Shown here: in pieces, positions 36,267-45,059 of the stretch | How the letters are laid out: each line of letters opens with the position of its first letter | Position numbering within the stretch: the stretch's first letter is position 1 | Made by a program: the position numbers and the translations under genes | Notes under the pieces: model-generated | The model's input: only the letters and a program-made list of their open reading frames with translations | Databases searched by the model: none | Told to the model about the DNA's origin: nothing | DNA from: Rhodopseudomonas_A sp036404135 | GTDB lineage: Bacteria; Pseudomonadota; Alphaproteobacteria; Rhizobiales; Xanthobacteraceae | Direction of reading: 5' to 3' | Length of the DNA: 64,000 nt | NCBI RefSeq assembly: GCF_036404135.1 | Contig: NZ_DASWPE010000022.1 | Location: forward strand, 70,320 to 134,319

Positions 36267-39200
36267 TTACGCCTGCTCCTGCGCAGGATCGGCCGGCGAC
36301 GCAGCATCCACCGCCGGCTTGCCCTTGAACAGCCGGCGCACCACGACGAACAACAGCGGCACGAAGAAGATGCCGAGCGCGGTCGCCGCGATCATGCCGC
36401 CCATCACCCCGATGCCGATCGAATTCTGCGCCCCGGAGCCCGCGCCCGACGCGATCGCCAGCGGCGTGACGCCGAGGATGAACGCGAACGAGGTCATCAG
36501 GATCGGGCGCAGCCGCTGCCGCGCCGCCTCCAGCGTGGCCTCGACCAGCGGCAGACCGGAGGCCTGCCGCTCCAGCGCGAATTCGATGATCAGAATGGCG
36601 TTCTTGGCCGCCAGACCGATCGTCGTCAACAGCCCGACCTTGAAATAGACGTCGTTGGTCTGCCCGAACAGCAGCGCCGCCAGCAACGCGCCGAAGATGC
36701 CGATCGGCACCGCCAGCATCACGCCGAGCGGAATCGCCCAGCTCTCATACAGCGCCGCGAGGCAGAGAAACACCACCACCACGGAGATGGCGTAGAGCGA
36801 GGCGGCCTGGTTGCTCGACAGCCGCTCCTGCGCCGACAGCCCGGTCCATTCGTGGCCGTAGCCGGCCGGCAACTGGCTGACCAGCGCGTCGATCTCGTCC
36901 ATCGCCGAACCCGAGCTGATGCCGGCCGCGGCCTCGCCCTGAATTTCCACCGCGGAGGAGCCGTTGTAGCGCTCCAGCCGCGGCGAGCCGAAGCTCCATT
37001 GCCCGGAGGCGAACGCCGAGAACGGCACCATCACGCTCGAGGAATTGCGCACATACCAGCGCCCCAGATCGTCGGGCTGCATGCGAAAATCCTTGGCCGA
37101 CTGCAGATAGACCTTCTTGACCCGGCCGCGATCGATGAAGTCGTTGACGTAGTCGCTGCCCCAGGCGGTCGACAGCGTGGCGTTGATGTCGCCAAGCCCG
37201 ACGCCGAGCGCGCTGGCCTTCTCCTGGTCGATGGTGACGGAGAATTGCGGCTCGTCCTCCTGACCGTTCGGCCGGGTGTTGGCGAGCTGCTTGCTCTGCG
37301 CGGCGCCGGCCAGCAACGTGTTGCGGGCCTCGATCAGCTTGGCGTGGCCGGCGCCGTTGATGTCCTGCAGATAGAAGTCGAAGCCGTTCGAGGTGCCCAT
37401 GCCCTGGATCGCCGGCGGCGCCAGCGCGAAGATCCGGCCGTCCTTGAATTTGCTGAAGGTCCGCATCGCGCGCCCGGCCACCGCCTGAGCCGACACCGCG
37501 GCGGTCTTGCGCTGCGCGAACGGTTTCAGCCGGATGAAGGCGATGCCGATGTTCTGGCCCTGGCCGGAAAAGCCGAAGCCCGCGGTGGTGAACACGCTCT
37601 CGACGGCGTCCTTCTCCTGGGTGGCGTAATAGTCGCGGACCTGGTCGAGCACCCGCAGCGTGCGATCCTGGGTGGCGCCGACCGGCAGCTGCACGCTGGT
37701 GATCAGGATGCCCTGGTCCTCCTGCGGCAGGAACGAATTCGGCAGCCGCGCGAAGATCACCCCCATCGCCACGGTGATGGCGATGAACACCAGGCCGAAC
37801 CGCAGCGAGCGCGCGATCACGCCGGCGGCGCCGCGGCGATAGGCCTGCGCGCCGCGATCGAAGCTGCGGTTGAACCAGCCGAACAGGCCTTTGCCGGTGG
37901 CATGCACTTCGGGCTTGCGCAGGATGGTGGCGCACAACGCCGGCGTCAGGATCAAGGCGACGATCACCGACAGCACCATCGCCGAGACGATGGTGATGGA
38001 GAACTGCCGATAGATCACCCCGACCGAACCGCCGAAGAACGCCATCGGAATGAACACCGCCGACAGCACGGTGGCGATGCCGACCAGCGCCCCGGTGATC
38101 TCGTCCATGGATTTGCGGGTCGCCTGTTTCGGCGACAGCCCCTCCTCCTGCATCACCCGCTCGACGTTCTCCACCACCACGATGGCGTCGTCGACCAACA
38201 GGCCGATCGCCAGCACCATCGCGAACATCGTCAGGGTGTTGATCGAGTAGCCGAAGATCGACAGCACGCCGATGGTGCCGAGCAGCACCACCGGCACCGC
38301 GATGGTCGGGATGATGGTGGCGCGGATGTTCTGCAGGAACACGAACATCACCACGAATACCAGCGCGATCGCCTCGATCAGCGTCTTCACCACCTCTTCG
38401 ATCGACAGCCGCACGAACGGCGTGGTGTCGTAGGGATAGACCACGGTGACGCCCTGCGGGAAGGTCGAGGACAGCCGGGCGATGGTGGACTGCACGGCCT
38501 CCGCGGTGCTGATGGCGTTGGCGCCGGTCGCCAGATTGACCGCGAGGCCGGCTGCCGGCATGCCGTTATAGGCCGCGCTGGTGGTGTAGCTTTCGGCGCC
38601 GAGCTCGACGTCGGCGACGTCGTTGAGCCGCACCAGCGAGCCGTCGGTGGCGCTCTTCAGGATGATGTTGCGGAACTGCTCGGCGGTCTGCAGCCGGCTG
38701 CGCGCGGTGACGGTGGCGTTGAGCTGCTGGCCGGCCCGCGCCGGCAGGCCGCCGAGCTGGCCGGCGGAGACCTGGGTGTTCTGCGCCTCGATCGCGGTCT
38801 CGACGTCGCTCGGCATCAGCGCGTATTTGGCGAGCTTGTCCGGGTTGAGCCAGATCCGCATCGCGTAGCCGGAGCCGAACAGCTGGGTGTCGCCGACGCC
38901 GCCGATCCGCTTCAAGGTGTCGTTCAGCGTGCTGTTGACGTAGTCGGCGAGATCAATCGACGACAATTTGCCGTCGGTGGAGACGAAGCCGATCACCATC
39001 AGAAATCCGGTGGAGGATTTGGTGACCGACAGCCCGGTGCTCTGCACGATCTGCGGCAACAGCGCGGTGACCAGTTGCAGCTTGTTCTGCACCTGCATCT
39101 GCGCGACGTCGGGATTGGCGGCGCTGGTGAAGGTCAGGGTGATCTGCGACTGCCCGGTGGAGGTCGAGGTCGAGGTCATGTAGTCGAGATTGTCGATCCC

Positions 39201-39413
39201 GGTCATGCCCTGCTCGATCACCTTGGTGACCGAGTTCTCCACGGTCTGGGCGTCGGCGCCGGCATAGGTGCCGGTGATCCGCACCGTGGTCGGCGCGATC
39301 TGCGGATATTGCGCCACCGGCAGGGTGCGCAGCGCCAGCAGGCCGCCGAGCATGATGGTGATGGCGATCACCCAGGCGAAGATCGGCCGGTCGATGAAAA
39401 ATCGCGACATCAC
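36267..39413 (-). CDS. RND multidrug efflux transporter (AcrB/MexB type)
   Basis: A 1048-residue HAE1-type RND pump. The N-terminus MSRFFIDRPIFAWVIAI is typical. Proton-relay aspartates are in GLLVDDAIVVVENVERVM (TM4), and both large periplasmic loops and twelve membrane segments are present. It exports amphiphilic compounds using the proton gradient. It overlaps the adaptor gene by 4 bases and is followed by the outer membrane factor. Substrate range cannot be read from the sequence. Confidence 0.96.
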   Translation of the reverse strand: MMSRFFIDRPIFAWVIAITIMLGGLLALRTLPVAQYPQIAPTTVRITGTYAGADAQTVENSVTKVIEQGMTGIDNLDYMTSTSTSTGQSQITLTFTSAANPDVAQMQVQNKLQLVTALLPQIVQSTGLSVTKSSTGFLMVIGFVSTDGKLSSIDLADYVNSTLNDTLKRIGGVGDTQLFGSGYAMRIWLNPDKLAKYALMPSDVETAIEAQNTQVSAGQLGGLPARAGQQLNATVTARSRLQTAEQFRNIILKSATDGSLVRLNDVADVELGAESYTTSAAYNGMPAAGLAVNLATGANAISTAEAVQSTIARLSSTFPQGVTVVYPYDTTPFVRLSIEEVVKTLIEAIALVFVVMFVFLQNIRATIIPTIAVPVVLLGTIGVLSIFGYSINTLTMFAMVLAIGLLVDDAIVVVENVERVMQEEGLSPKQATRKSMDEITGALVGIATVLSAVFIPMAFFGGSVGVIYRQFSITIVSAMVLSVIVALILTPALCATILRKPEVHATGKGLFGWFNRSFDRGAQAYRRGAAGVIARSLRFGLVFIAITVAMGVIFARLPNSFLPQEDQGILITSVQLPVGATQDRTLRVLDQVRDYYATQEKDAVESVFTTAGFGFSGQGQNIGIAFIRLKPFAQRKTAAVSAQAVAGRAMRTFSKFKDGRIFALAPPAIQGMGTSNGFDFYLQDINGAGHAKLIEARNTLLAGAAQSKQLANTRPNGQEDEPQFSVTIDQEKASALGVGLGDINATLSTAWGSDYVNDFIDRGRVKKVYLQSAKDFRMQPDDLGRWYVRNSSSVMVPFSAFASGQWSFGSPRLERYNGSSAVEIQGEAAAGISSGSAMDEIDALVSQLPAGYGHEWTGLSAQERLSSNQAASLYAISVVVVFLCLAALYESWAIPLGVMLAVPIGIFGALLAALLFGQTNDVYFKVGLLTTIGLAAKNAILIIEFALERQASGLPLVEATLEAARQRLRPILMTSFAFILGVTPLAIASGAGSGAQNSIGIGVMGGMIAATALGIFFVPLLFVVVRRLFKGKPAVDAASPADPAQEQA

Positions 39414-40705
39414 TGGTTTCCGGCCGTGACGACGCTGTTCGGTTGATCATCGCCCTGCGCGAACCGCTCCATCTCGGACGGACGCAACGATCCCTGCTTG
39501 CGGGCGCGCACCTCGCCGGTGTTCTCGTCGATCGTGACCTCGACGGCGGTGACGTCCTGGCCCGGCCGCACCAATTGGGTGCCCTCGACGATGACGCGGT
39601 CGCCGTCCTTGACGCCGGCGTTGGCGAGCCAGTTGTTGCCGACGCTCTTGCCGACGCTCAGCACCCGCTGCTCGACCTTGCCCTCCGCAGTGACGATCAT
39701 TGCGGTGGCTTCGCCCTTGGTGTTGCGGGTGACGCCGCGTTGCGGCACCACGAAGCTGTTCTCGGCGACGCCCTCCTCGATCAGCGCGCGGACATACATG
39801 CCGGGCAGCAACAGCCGGTCGGGATTGGGAAATTCGGCGCGCAGCGCGAAGGTGCCGGTGCTCTCGCTGACGTTGGATTCGAAGAACGCCAATTTGCCGG
39901 TCTGCGCGTAGATCGTGCCGTTATCGAGCTTCAGTTTGATGCTGACGTCGGGGCCGGTGTATTTGATCCGGCCGTCCTGCACGGCTTGCCGCCAGTTCAA
40001 CAGATTGGTGCTGGACTCGGTGACATCGACATTGATCGGATCGAGCTTGCGGATCGTGGTCAGCGCGGTGGTCTGGCTCGCGGTCACCAGCGCGCCGGGG
40101 GTCAGCGAGGATTTGTCGATCCGGCCGCCGATCGGCGCCACGATCTTGGTGTATTCGAGATTGATGCGGGCGGTTTCCACGCTGGCCTTGGCCGAGGCGA
40201 CGTCGGCCTTGGCCTGCGCCAGCGTCGCCACGGCGTCGTCGTAATCCTGCTTGCTGACCGCGTTCTGCTTGACCAGGTTCTGATAGCGCTCGACCTTGGC
40301 GGCCGCACTCGGCACCGAGGCCTCGGCCTTCTGCTGCGCCGCCACCGCGCTGTCATAGGCCGCCTGATAGCTCGCCGGATCGATCTGATACAGTTCGGCG
40401 CCGGCTGCGACCTCGCTGCCTTCCTGAAACAACCGGGTCTGGATGATGCCATTGACCTGCGGCCGCACCTCCGCGGTGAGCGACGCCGTGGTGCGCCCCG
40501 CAAGCTCGGTGGTGATCGCCACCGATTGCGGATGCAGCGTCACCACGCTAACCTCCGGCCGCGGCGGGCTGGCCTTCTGCGCCGCGCCCTGGTCCTGTCC
40601 GCAACCGCCGAGCAGCAAGCCCAGCAGCAGGCTGCCGCCGAGCGCGGCACGACGGGGCGATGGGTGGCTGGTCCGCCACGTTGAGATAAATCGGATCAAG
40701 GGCAT
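39410..40705 (-). CDS. RND efflux periplasmic adaptor (membrane fusion protein)
   Basis: A 431-residue AcrA/MexA-like lipoprotein with signal LLLGLLLGGCGQDQ (cysteine near residue 35). It has a lipoyl/hairpin region (EVRPQVNGIIQTRLFQEGSEV, a long alpha-hairpin around residues 110-185) and beta-barrel segments including VTESSTNLLNWRQAV. It is the first gene of the pump operon and diverges from the TetR-family gene, with a palindromic element in the 120-base gap. Confidence 0.94.
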   Translation of the reverse strand: MPLIRFISTWRTSHPSPRRAALGGSLLLGLLLGGCGQDQGAAQKASPPRPEVSVVTLHPQSVAITTELAGRTTASLTAEVRPQVNGIIQTRLFQEGSEVAAGAELYQIDPASYQAAYDSAVAAQQKAEASVPSAAAKVERYQNLVKQNAVSKQDYDDAVATLAQAKADVASAKASVETARINLEYTKIVAPIGGRIDKSSLTPGALVTASQTTALTTIRKLDPINVDVTESSTNLLNWRQAVQDGRIKYTGPDVSIKLKLDNGTIYAQTGKLAFFESNVSESTGTFALRAEFPNPDRLLLPGMYVRALIEEGVAENSFVVPQRGVTRNTKGEATAMIVTAEGKVEQRVLSVGKSVGNNWLANAGVKDGDRVIVEGTQLVRPGQDVTAVEVTIDENTGEVRARKQGSLRPSEMERFAQGDDQPNSVVTAGNQ

Positions 40706-40718
40706 CGTCGCCTTATTT

Positions 40719-40738
40719 ACAGTACGATTAAGTACCGT
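40719..40738. promoter_or_regulatory. candidate TetR operator between efflux operon and its regulator
   Basis: An imperfect inverted repeat, ACAGTAC-GATTAA-GTACCGT (one mismatch in seven), sits 13 bases before the adaptor gene start in an A/T-rich patch. Its place between the divergent adaptor and tetR genes fits autoregulation and repression of the pump. Confidence 0.5.
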
Positions 40739-40825
40739 TATTATCGATCGGCCGGGCAGTCAATCGCGGGCATCCTGCATCAACATTAATTCTGAGACAT
40801 CCAGCGAAAATTACGGGGTTTCATC

Positions 40826-41476
40826 ATGGCCGCCTCTTTGCCGCCTGCGTTGGACAAGCCGCGCCAGCGCGGGCGGCCGAAATTGCGGCCGGACGACGCC
40901 CAGCGCAGCTTGATCGCCGATTGCGCGCGGCAGCTGTTTCTGCAGAAGGGTTATGGCCGCACCACCACCGACGAGGTCGCGGCGCGCTGCCGGATCTCCA
41001 AGCACACGCTGTATCGGCTGTTTCCCGGCAAGCCGGCGCTGTTTGCCGCGATCGTCGACCTGCATCGGCAGGCGATGCTTGCGCTGCCCGGCGATTATGA
41101 TGGGCTGCCGCTCGACCGCGCGCTGGAGGCGATCTTCCGGATCGACATCGATCCGCAGGCCGACAAGGACCGCGTCGCGCTGCTGCGCCTGGTGATGCTG
41201 GAGGCCCATCAATCCCCCGAGCTCGGCGAGATCGTGCGGCGCCACGGCGCCGACAAGTCGCGGACCGAACTCGCCGGCTGGCTGGCGGCGCAGGCATCAC
41301 GCGGAGCGATCGCGATCGACGATCCGCACAGCGCCGCGCGGATCCTGATGGACATGATCTTTGGCGCCATTGCGTTCAAGACCGTCGACAATCTCAACTG
41401 GCCCGGCGATGACGACCGCAACGCGCATATCCGGCGCTGCATCGCCGTGTTTCTCAACGGCGTGCGTCCGCGCTGA
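40826..41476 (+). CDS. TetR family repressor of the RND efflux operon
   Basis: A 216-residue regulator. The N-terminal HTH reads LFLQKGYGRTTTDEVAARC and ISKHTLYRLFPGKPALFAA (about residues 36-75), preceded by a basic RQRGRPKLRPD arm. The C-terminus is an AefR-type ligand domain. It diverges from the adaptor gene, so local control of the pump is likely. ATG 40826 gives the usual TetR length. Confidence 0.9.
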   Translation: MAASLPPALDKPRQRGRPKLRPDDAQRSLIADCARQLFLQKGYGRTTTDEVAARCRISKHTLYRLFPGKPALFAAIVDLHRQAMLALPGDYDGLPLDRALEAIFRIDIDPQADKDRVALLRLVMLEAHQSPELGEIVRRHGADKSRTELAGWLAAQASRGAIAIDDPHSAARILMDMIFGAIAFKTVDNLNWPGDDDRNAHIRRCIAVFLNGVRPR

Positions 41477-41665
41477 CCGGACACATCGGGCAACGTCGCG
41501 CAGTTTGCGAACACGATCGCGAGCAAGACTGAGCAATTTCGTCTCTCCTGTCCGATTGTTAACCGCCGCGGCGCCGGCATCCGGTTGACTCCGCGGCGAA
41601 GTCGTGGACGTGAATACCAAAGTTGTAGCAGGCGGGCCGTCGTGGCGCCGAGGGACCACTCAGAC

Positions 41666-42880
41666 ATGTTCAAGACCCGCCGCGTCGCGATTGTGCTCGT
41701 CCTGATCGTCGCAGCCGTCGCGGGATGGATGATCAAGGCCAGGCTGTTTCCGAAGCCGGCGGAGAACCTGGTGACGGCGGCCGCCAAGATCGCCGACCTC
41801 GAGGAAACCGTGCTGGCCAGCGGCACGCTGAAGCCGATCAAGATGGTCGCGGTCGGCGCCCAGGTGTCCGGACGCGTGCTCTCGCTCAAGGTCCAGATCG
41901 GCGACAAGGTCAAACAGGGCGACCTGATCGCGCAGATCGATCCGGTCACCCGGCAGAACGATCTGCGCACCTCGGAAGCCGCGCTGCAGAACATGCATGC
42001 GCAGCGCGCCGAGAAAGAAGCCACGCTGGCGCTGGCCGAGGCCTCGCTGGGCCGCCATCAGCTGACCTTCGCGCAGAAGGCCACCTCGCGCGCCGATTTC
42101 GACACCGCGGACGCCACCGTCAAGCAGACCCGCGCGCAGATCGCCGCACTCGACGCCCAGATCACCGAAGCCCAGGTCTCGGTGGACAACGCCCGGGTCA
42201 ATCTCGACTACACGAAGATCATCGCGCCGATCGACGGCACCGTGCTGTCGGTGGTGACCCAGGAAGGCCAGACCGTCAACGCGGTGCAGTCGGCGCCGAC
42301 CATCGTCATCCTGGGCCAGGTCGAGATGATGACGATCCGCGCCGAGATTTCCGAGGTCGACGTGATCAAGGTCCGGCCGGGCCAGGAGGTGTATTTCACC
42401 ATCCTCGGCGACCCCGATCATCGCTATGGCGCGCGGCTGGATTTCATCGAGCCGGCGCCGGAATCGATCAAGAACGACAGCAGCTTCAGTTCCACCAGCA
42501 CCACCACCAGCAGCTCGACCTCGTCATCGACCTCGACCTCGGCGATCTACTACAACGGCATCTTCACCGCGCCGAATTCCGACGGCCGGCTGCGCACCTA
42601 CATGACCGCGGAGGTCTATGTCGTGGTGGCGCAGGTGCAGCAGGCGCTGACGATTCCGTCGGCGGCGCTGGCGCAGCGCAACGCCGACGGCAGCTATCAG
42701 GTCGAGGTGATGGAGCCGGGCGGCGCGGTGGCGTCGCGCGCGGTGCGCATCGGCCTCAACAACAAGCTTGCGGCGGAAGTCACCGCCGGTCTCGCCGCCG
42801 GCGACCAAGTGGTGATCCGCAAGGCCGCGACCGACGCGCAGCCCTCCTCCCCGCCGCGCCCGCCGCCGCCGGGAATGTGA
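41666..42880 (+). CDS. macA: MacA-like periplasmic adaptor of an ABC efflux system
   Basis: A 404-residue membrane fusion protein with an N-terminal anchor (VAIVLVLIVAAVAGWMI) and lipoyl segments VAVGAQVSGRVLSLKVQIGD near residue 61. A coiled-coil hairpin spans about residues 100-180, then NLDYTKIIAPIDGTVLSV. A serine/threonine tract of about 23 residues, from about 272 to 294, interrupts the beta-barrel region; this insertion is unusual in MacA. It stands 3 bases before macB, forming a coupled pair. ATG 41666 follows GAGGGA; the in-frame start further upstream adds no family sequence. Confidence 0.88.
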   Translation: MFKTRRVAIVLVLIVAAVAGWMIKARLFPKPAENLVTAAAKIADLEETVLASGTLKPIKMVAVGAQVSGRVLSLKVQIGDKVKQGDLIAQIDPVTRQNDLRTSEAALQNMHAQRAEKEATLALAEASLGRHQLTFAQKATSRADFDTADATVKQTRAQIAALDAQITEAQVSVDNARVNLDYTKIIAPIDGTVLSVVTQEGQTVNAVQSAPTIVILGQVEMMTIRAEISEVDVIKVRPGQEVYFTILGDPDHRYGARLDFIEPAPESIKNDSSFSSTSTTTSSSTSSSTSTSAIYYNGIFTAPNSDGRLRTYMTAEVYVVVAQVQQALTIPSAALAQRNADGSYQVEVMEPGGAVASRAVRIGLNNKLAAEVTAGLAAGDQVVIRKAATDAQPSSPPRPPPPGM

Positions 42881-42883
42881 GCC

Positions 42884-44848
42884 ATGGCGCGTTCGACCAT
42901 CGTGCTGCGCGGGCTGCGCCGCGAATATCCTTCCGGCGAGGCGACCGTGGTGGCGCTGCGCGACCTTGACCTCACCATCGAGCCCGGCGAGATGGTCGCG
43001 GTGATGGGCGCGTCGGGCTCCGGCAAGTCGACGCTGATGAATATTCTCGGCTGCCTCGATCGGCCGAGTTCGGGCAGCTATCAGATCGCCGGCCGCGAGA
43101 CCGCCTCGCTCGATCCGGACGAACTGGCGGCGCTGCGCCGCGAGCATTTCGGCTTCATCTTCCAGCGCTATCATCTGCTGCCGGAACTGACCGCGCTCGG
43201 CAATGTCGAAATCCCGGCGATCTACGCCGGCCAGAGCAGCACCGAGCGGCGCGACCGCGCCAACGGGCTGTTGGCGCGGCTCGGCATCACCGACCGCGCC
43301 AGCCACCGGCCGAATCAGCTCTCCGGCGGCCAGCAGCAACGCGTCTCGATCGCCCGCGCGCTGATGAACGGCGCCGACGTCATCCTGGCCGACGAGCCGA
43401 CCGGCGCGCTCGACCGCCGCAGCGGCGACGAGGTGCTGCGGATTCTCGACGAGCTGCACGCCGACGGCAAGACCGTGATCATCGTCACCCACGACGCCTC
43501 GGTCGCCGCGCGCGCCCGGCGGATCATCGAACTCAGCGACGGCGTCGTGGTCTCCGACCGCGCCACATCGACCGCGGCTGCCGCGGCCGCGGCGCCAGCC
43601 GCTGCCGCCGCGCCACCACGCCGATCGCGCTGGCCCTGGCAAAGCGGGCTCGATCGCGTCGGCGAAGCGTTCCGGATGGCGATGCTGGCGATGGCGGCGC
43701 ATCGGCTGCGCACCTTCCTCACCATGCTCGGCATCATCATCGGCATCGCCTCGGTGGTGTTCATCGTCGCGGTCGGCGACGCCGCCAAGCGCAAGGTGCT
43801 GGCCGACATTTCCAGCCTCGGCACCAACACGATCGAGATTTTTCCCGGCAAGGATCTCGGCGACGTGCGCTCCTCCAAGATCAAGACGCTGGTGCTGGCG
43901 GATGCGCGCGCCCTGCTGCAGCAGCCTTACATCGACGGCGTGACGCCGACGGTGTCGACCAGTAGCACCTTGCGGCACGGCCCGCTGGAATCCAACGCGC
44001 TGGTCAACGGCGTCGGCGAGCAGTATTTCGCGGTCAAAGGCACCAAGCTGTCGGCCGGGCGGTTCTTCGATGCGAGCGGACTACGCGACGTCAGCCAGGA
44101 CGTGGTGATCGACGAAAAGACCAGGCAGACCTTCTTCAGCGACGATCCGGACGGCCCGATCGGCAAGGTCATTCTGGTCGGCCGGGTGCCGTGCCGGATC
44201 ATCGGCGTCACCCAGCAGCAGCAGGGCGGCTTCGGCTCCAGCCAGAATCTCTCGGTGTATCTGCCCTACGCCACGGTGCAGGCGCGCTTTCTCGGCAACT
44301 CATCGCTGCGCAGCATCCTGGTGAAGGTCAATGACGAGGTCAGCACCAAATCCGCCGAACAGGACGTCACCCGGTTTCTGACGGTGCGGCACCGGCTGAA
44401 GGATTTCGTGATTCTCAACACCGACGACATCCGCAAGACCATCACCTCGACCACCGAGACGCTGACGCTGATGATCGCGGCAATCGCGGTGATCTCGCTG
44501 GTGGTCGGCGGCATCGGCGTGATGAATATCATGCTGGTGTCGGTGTCGGAACGGGTCGGCGAGATCGGCGTGCGGATGGCGGTCGGCGCGCGGCGCAGCG
44601 ACATCCTGCAGCAATTCCTGATCGAGGCGGTGATGGTGTGCCTGATCGGCGGCGGGCTCGGCGTCGGCGTGGCTTACGGCCTCGCCGCGACCTTCAACGC
44701 AGCCGTGCCGATGTTTCAGCTCGGCCTGTCCACAGGCTCGATCGTGGCCGCGTTCATCTGCTCGACCGGGATCGGCGTGGTGTTCGGCTATCTGCCGGCG
44801 CGGCAGGCCTCGTTCCTCGATCCGCTGGCGGCGTTGTCACGCGACTGA
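42884..44848 (+). CDS. macB: MacB-type ABC transporter (fused ATPase and permease)
   Basis: A 654-residue protein. The ABC ATPase has Walker A GASGSGKST (about residues 43-51), signature LSGGQQQR, Walker B VILADEPTGALD and the H-loop IIVTHD. An alanine-rich linker (about 228-243) leads to the MacB periplasmic core and three C-terminal FtsX membrane segments (ISLVVGGIGVMNIML). It drives export of peptides or drugs through a TolC-like duct with MacA. A dedicated outer membrane factor is not adjacent; the OprM-like gene nearby on the other strand could serve. Confidence 0.93.
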   Translation: MARSTIVLRGLRREYPSGEATVVALRDLDLTIEPGEMVAVMGASGSGKSTLMNILGCLDRPSSGSYQIAGRETASLDPDELAALRREHFGFIFQRYHLLPELTALGNVEIPAIYAGQSSTERRDRANGLLARLGITDRASHRPNQLSGGQQQRVSIARALMNGADVILADEPTGALDRRSGDEVLRILDELHADGKTVIIVTHDASVAARARRIIELSDGVVVSDRATSTAAAAAAAPAAAAAPPRRSRWPWQSGLDRVGEAFRMAMLAMAAHRLRTFLTMLGIIIGIASVVFIVAVGDAAKRKVLADISSLGTNTIEIFPGKDLGDVRSSKIKTLVLADARALLQQPYIDGVTPTVSTSSTLRHGPLESNALVNGVGEQYFAVKGTKLSAGRFFDASGLRDVSQDVVIDEKTRQTFFSDDPDGPIGKVILVGRVPCRIIGVTQQQQGGFGSSQNLSVYLPYATVQARFLGNSSLRSILVKVNDEVSTKSAEQDVTRFLTVRHRLKDFVILNTDDIRKTITSTTETLTLMIAAIAVISLVVGGIGVMNIMLVSVSERVGEIGVRMAVGARRSDILQQFLIEAVMVCLIGGGLGVGVAYGLAATFNAAVPMFQLGLSTGSIVAAFICSTGIGVVFGYLPARQASFLDPLAALSRD

Positions 44849-45059
44849 GCCGCGCCGCCGCGGCGCATTTTCGCAACTGCGGGAACAAAGCCGCCGTCAT
44901 CCCATTGTCTGGCGTAGCCCATTTGAGCGTTTTCGGCATGAGATCTTCGCGACGCGGCGGCGCGTGGAATTGCGGCAAGCCCCGGCGCGCCGCGGTCCCA
45001 TCGGCATCTGATGTCGGTGAACGGGTCAATCCGAGCGGCCACGCGAGACGAGTCTGACC

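Noticed and set aside
36264..39446. Open frame of more than 1000 codons antisense to the RND transporter
   Set aside because: Its composition is dominated by Arg/His/Gly/Asp in repetitive patterns, as expected for the antisense of a high-GC membrane protein gene. The RND pump on the minus strand is certain.
44849..45059. Small gene between macB and the PerM-family permease
   Set aside because: Short open frames exist, but none has a ribosome binding site or recognisable sequence. Treated as an ordinary upstream gap.
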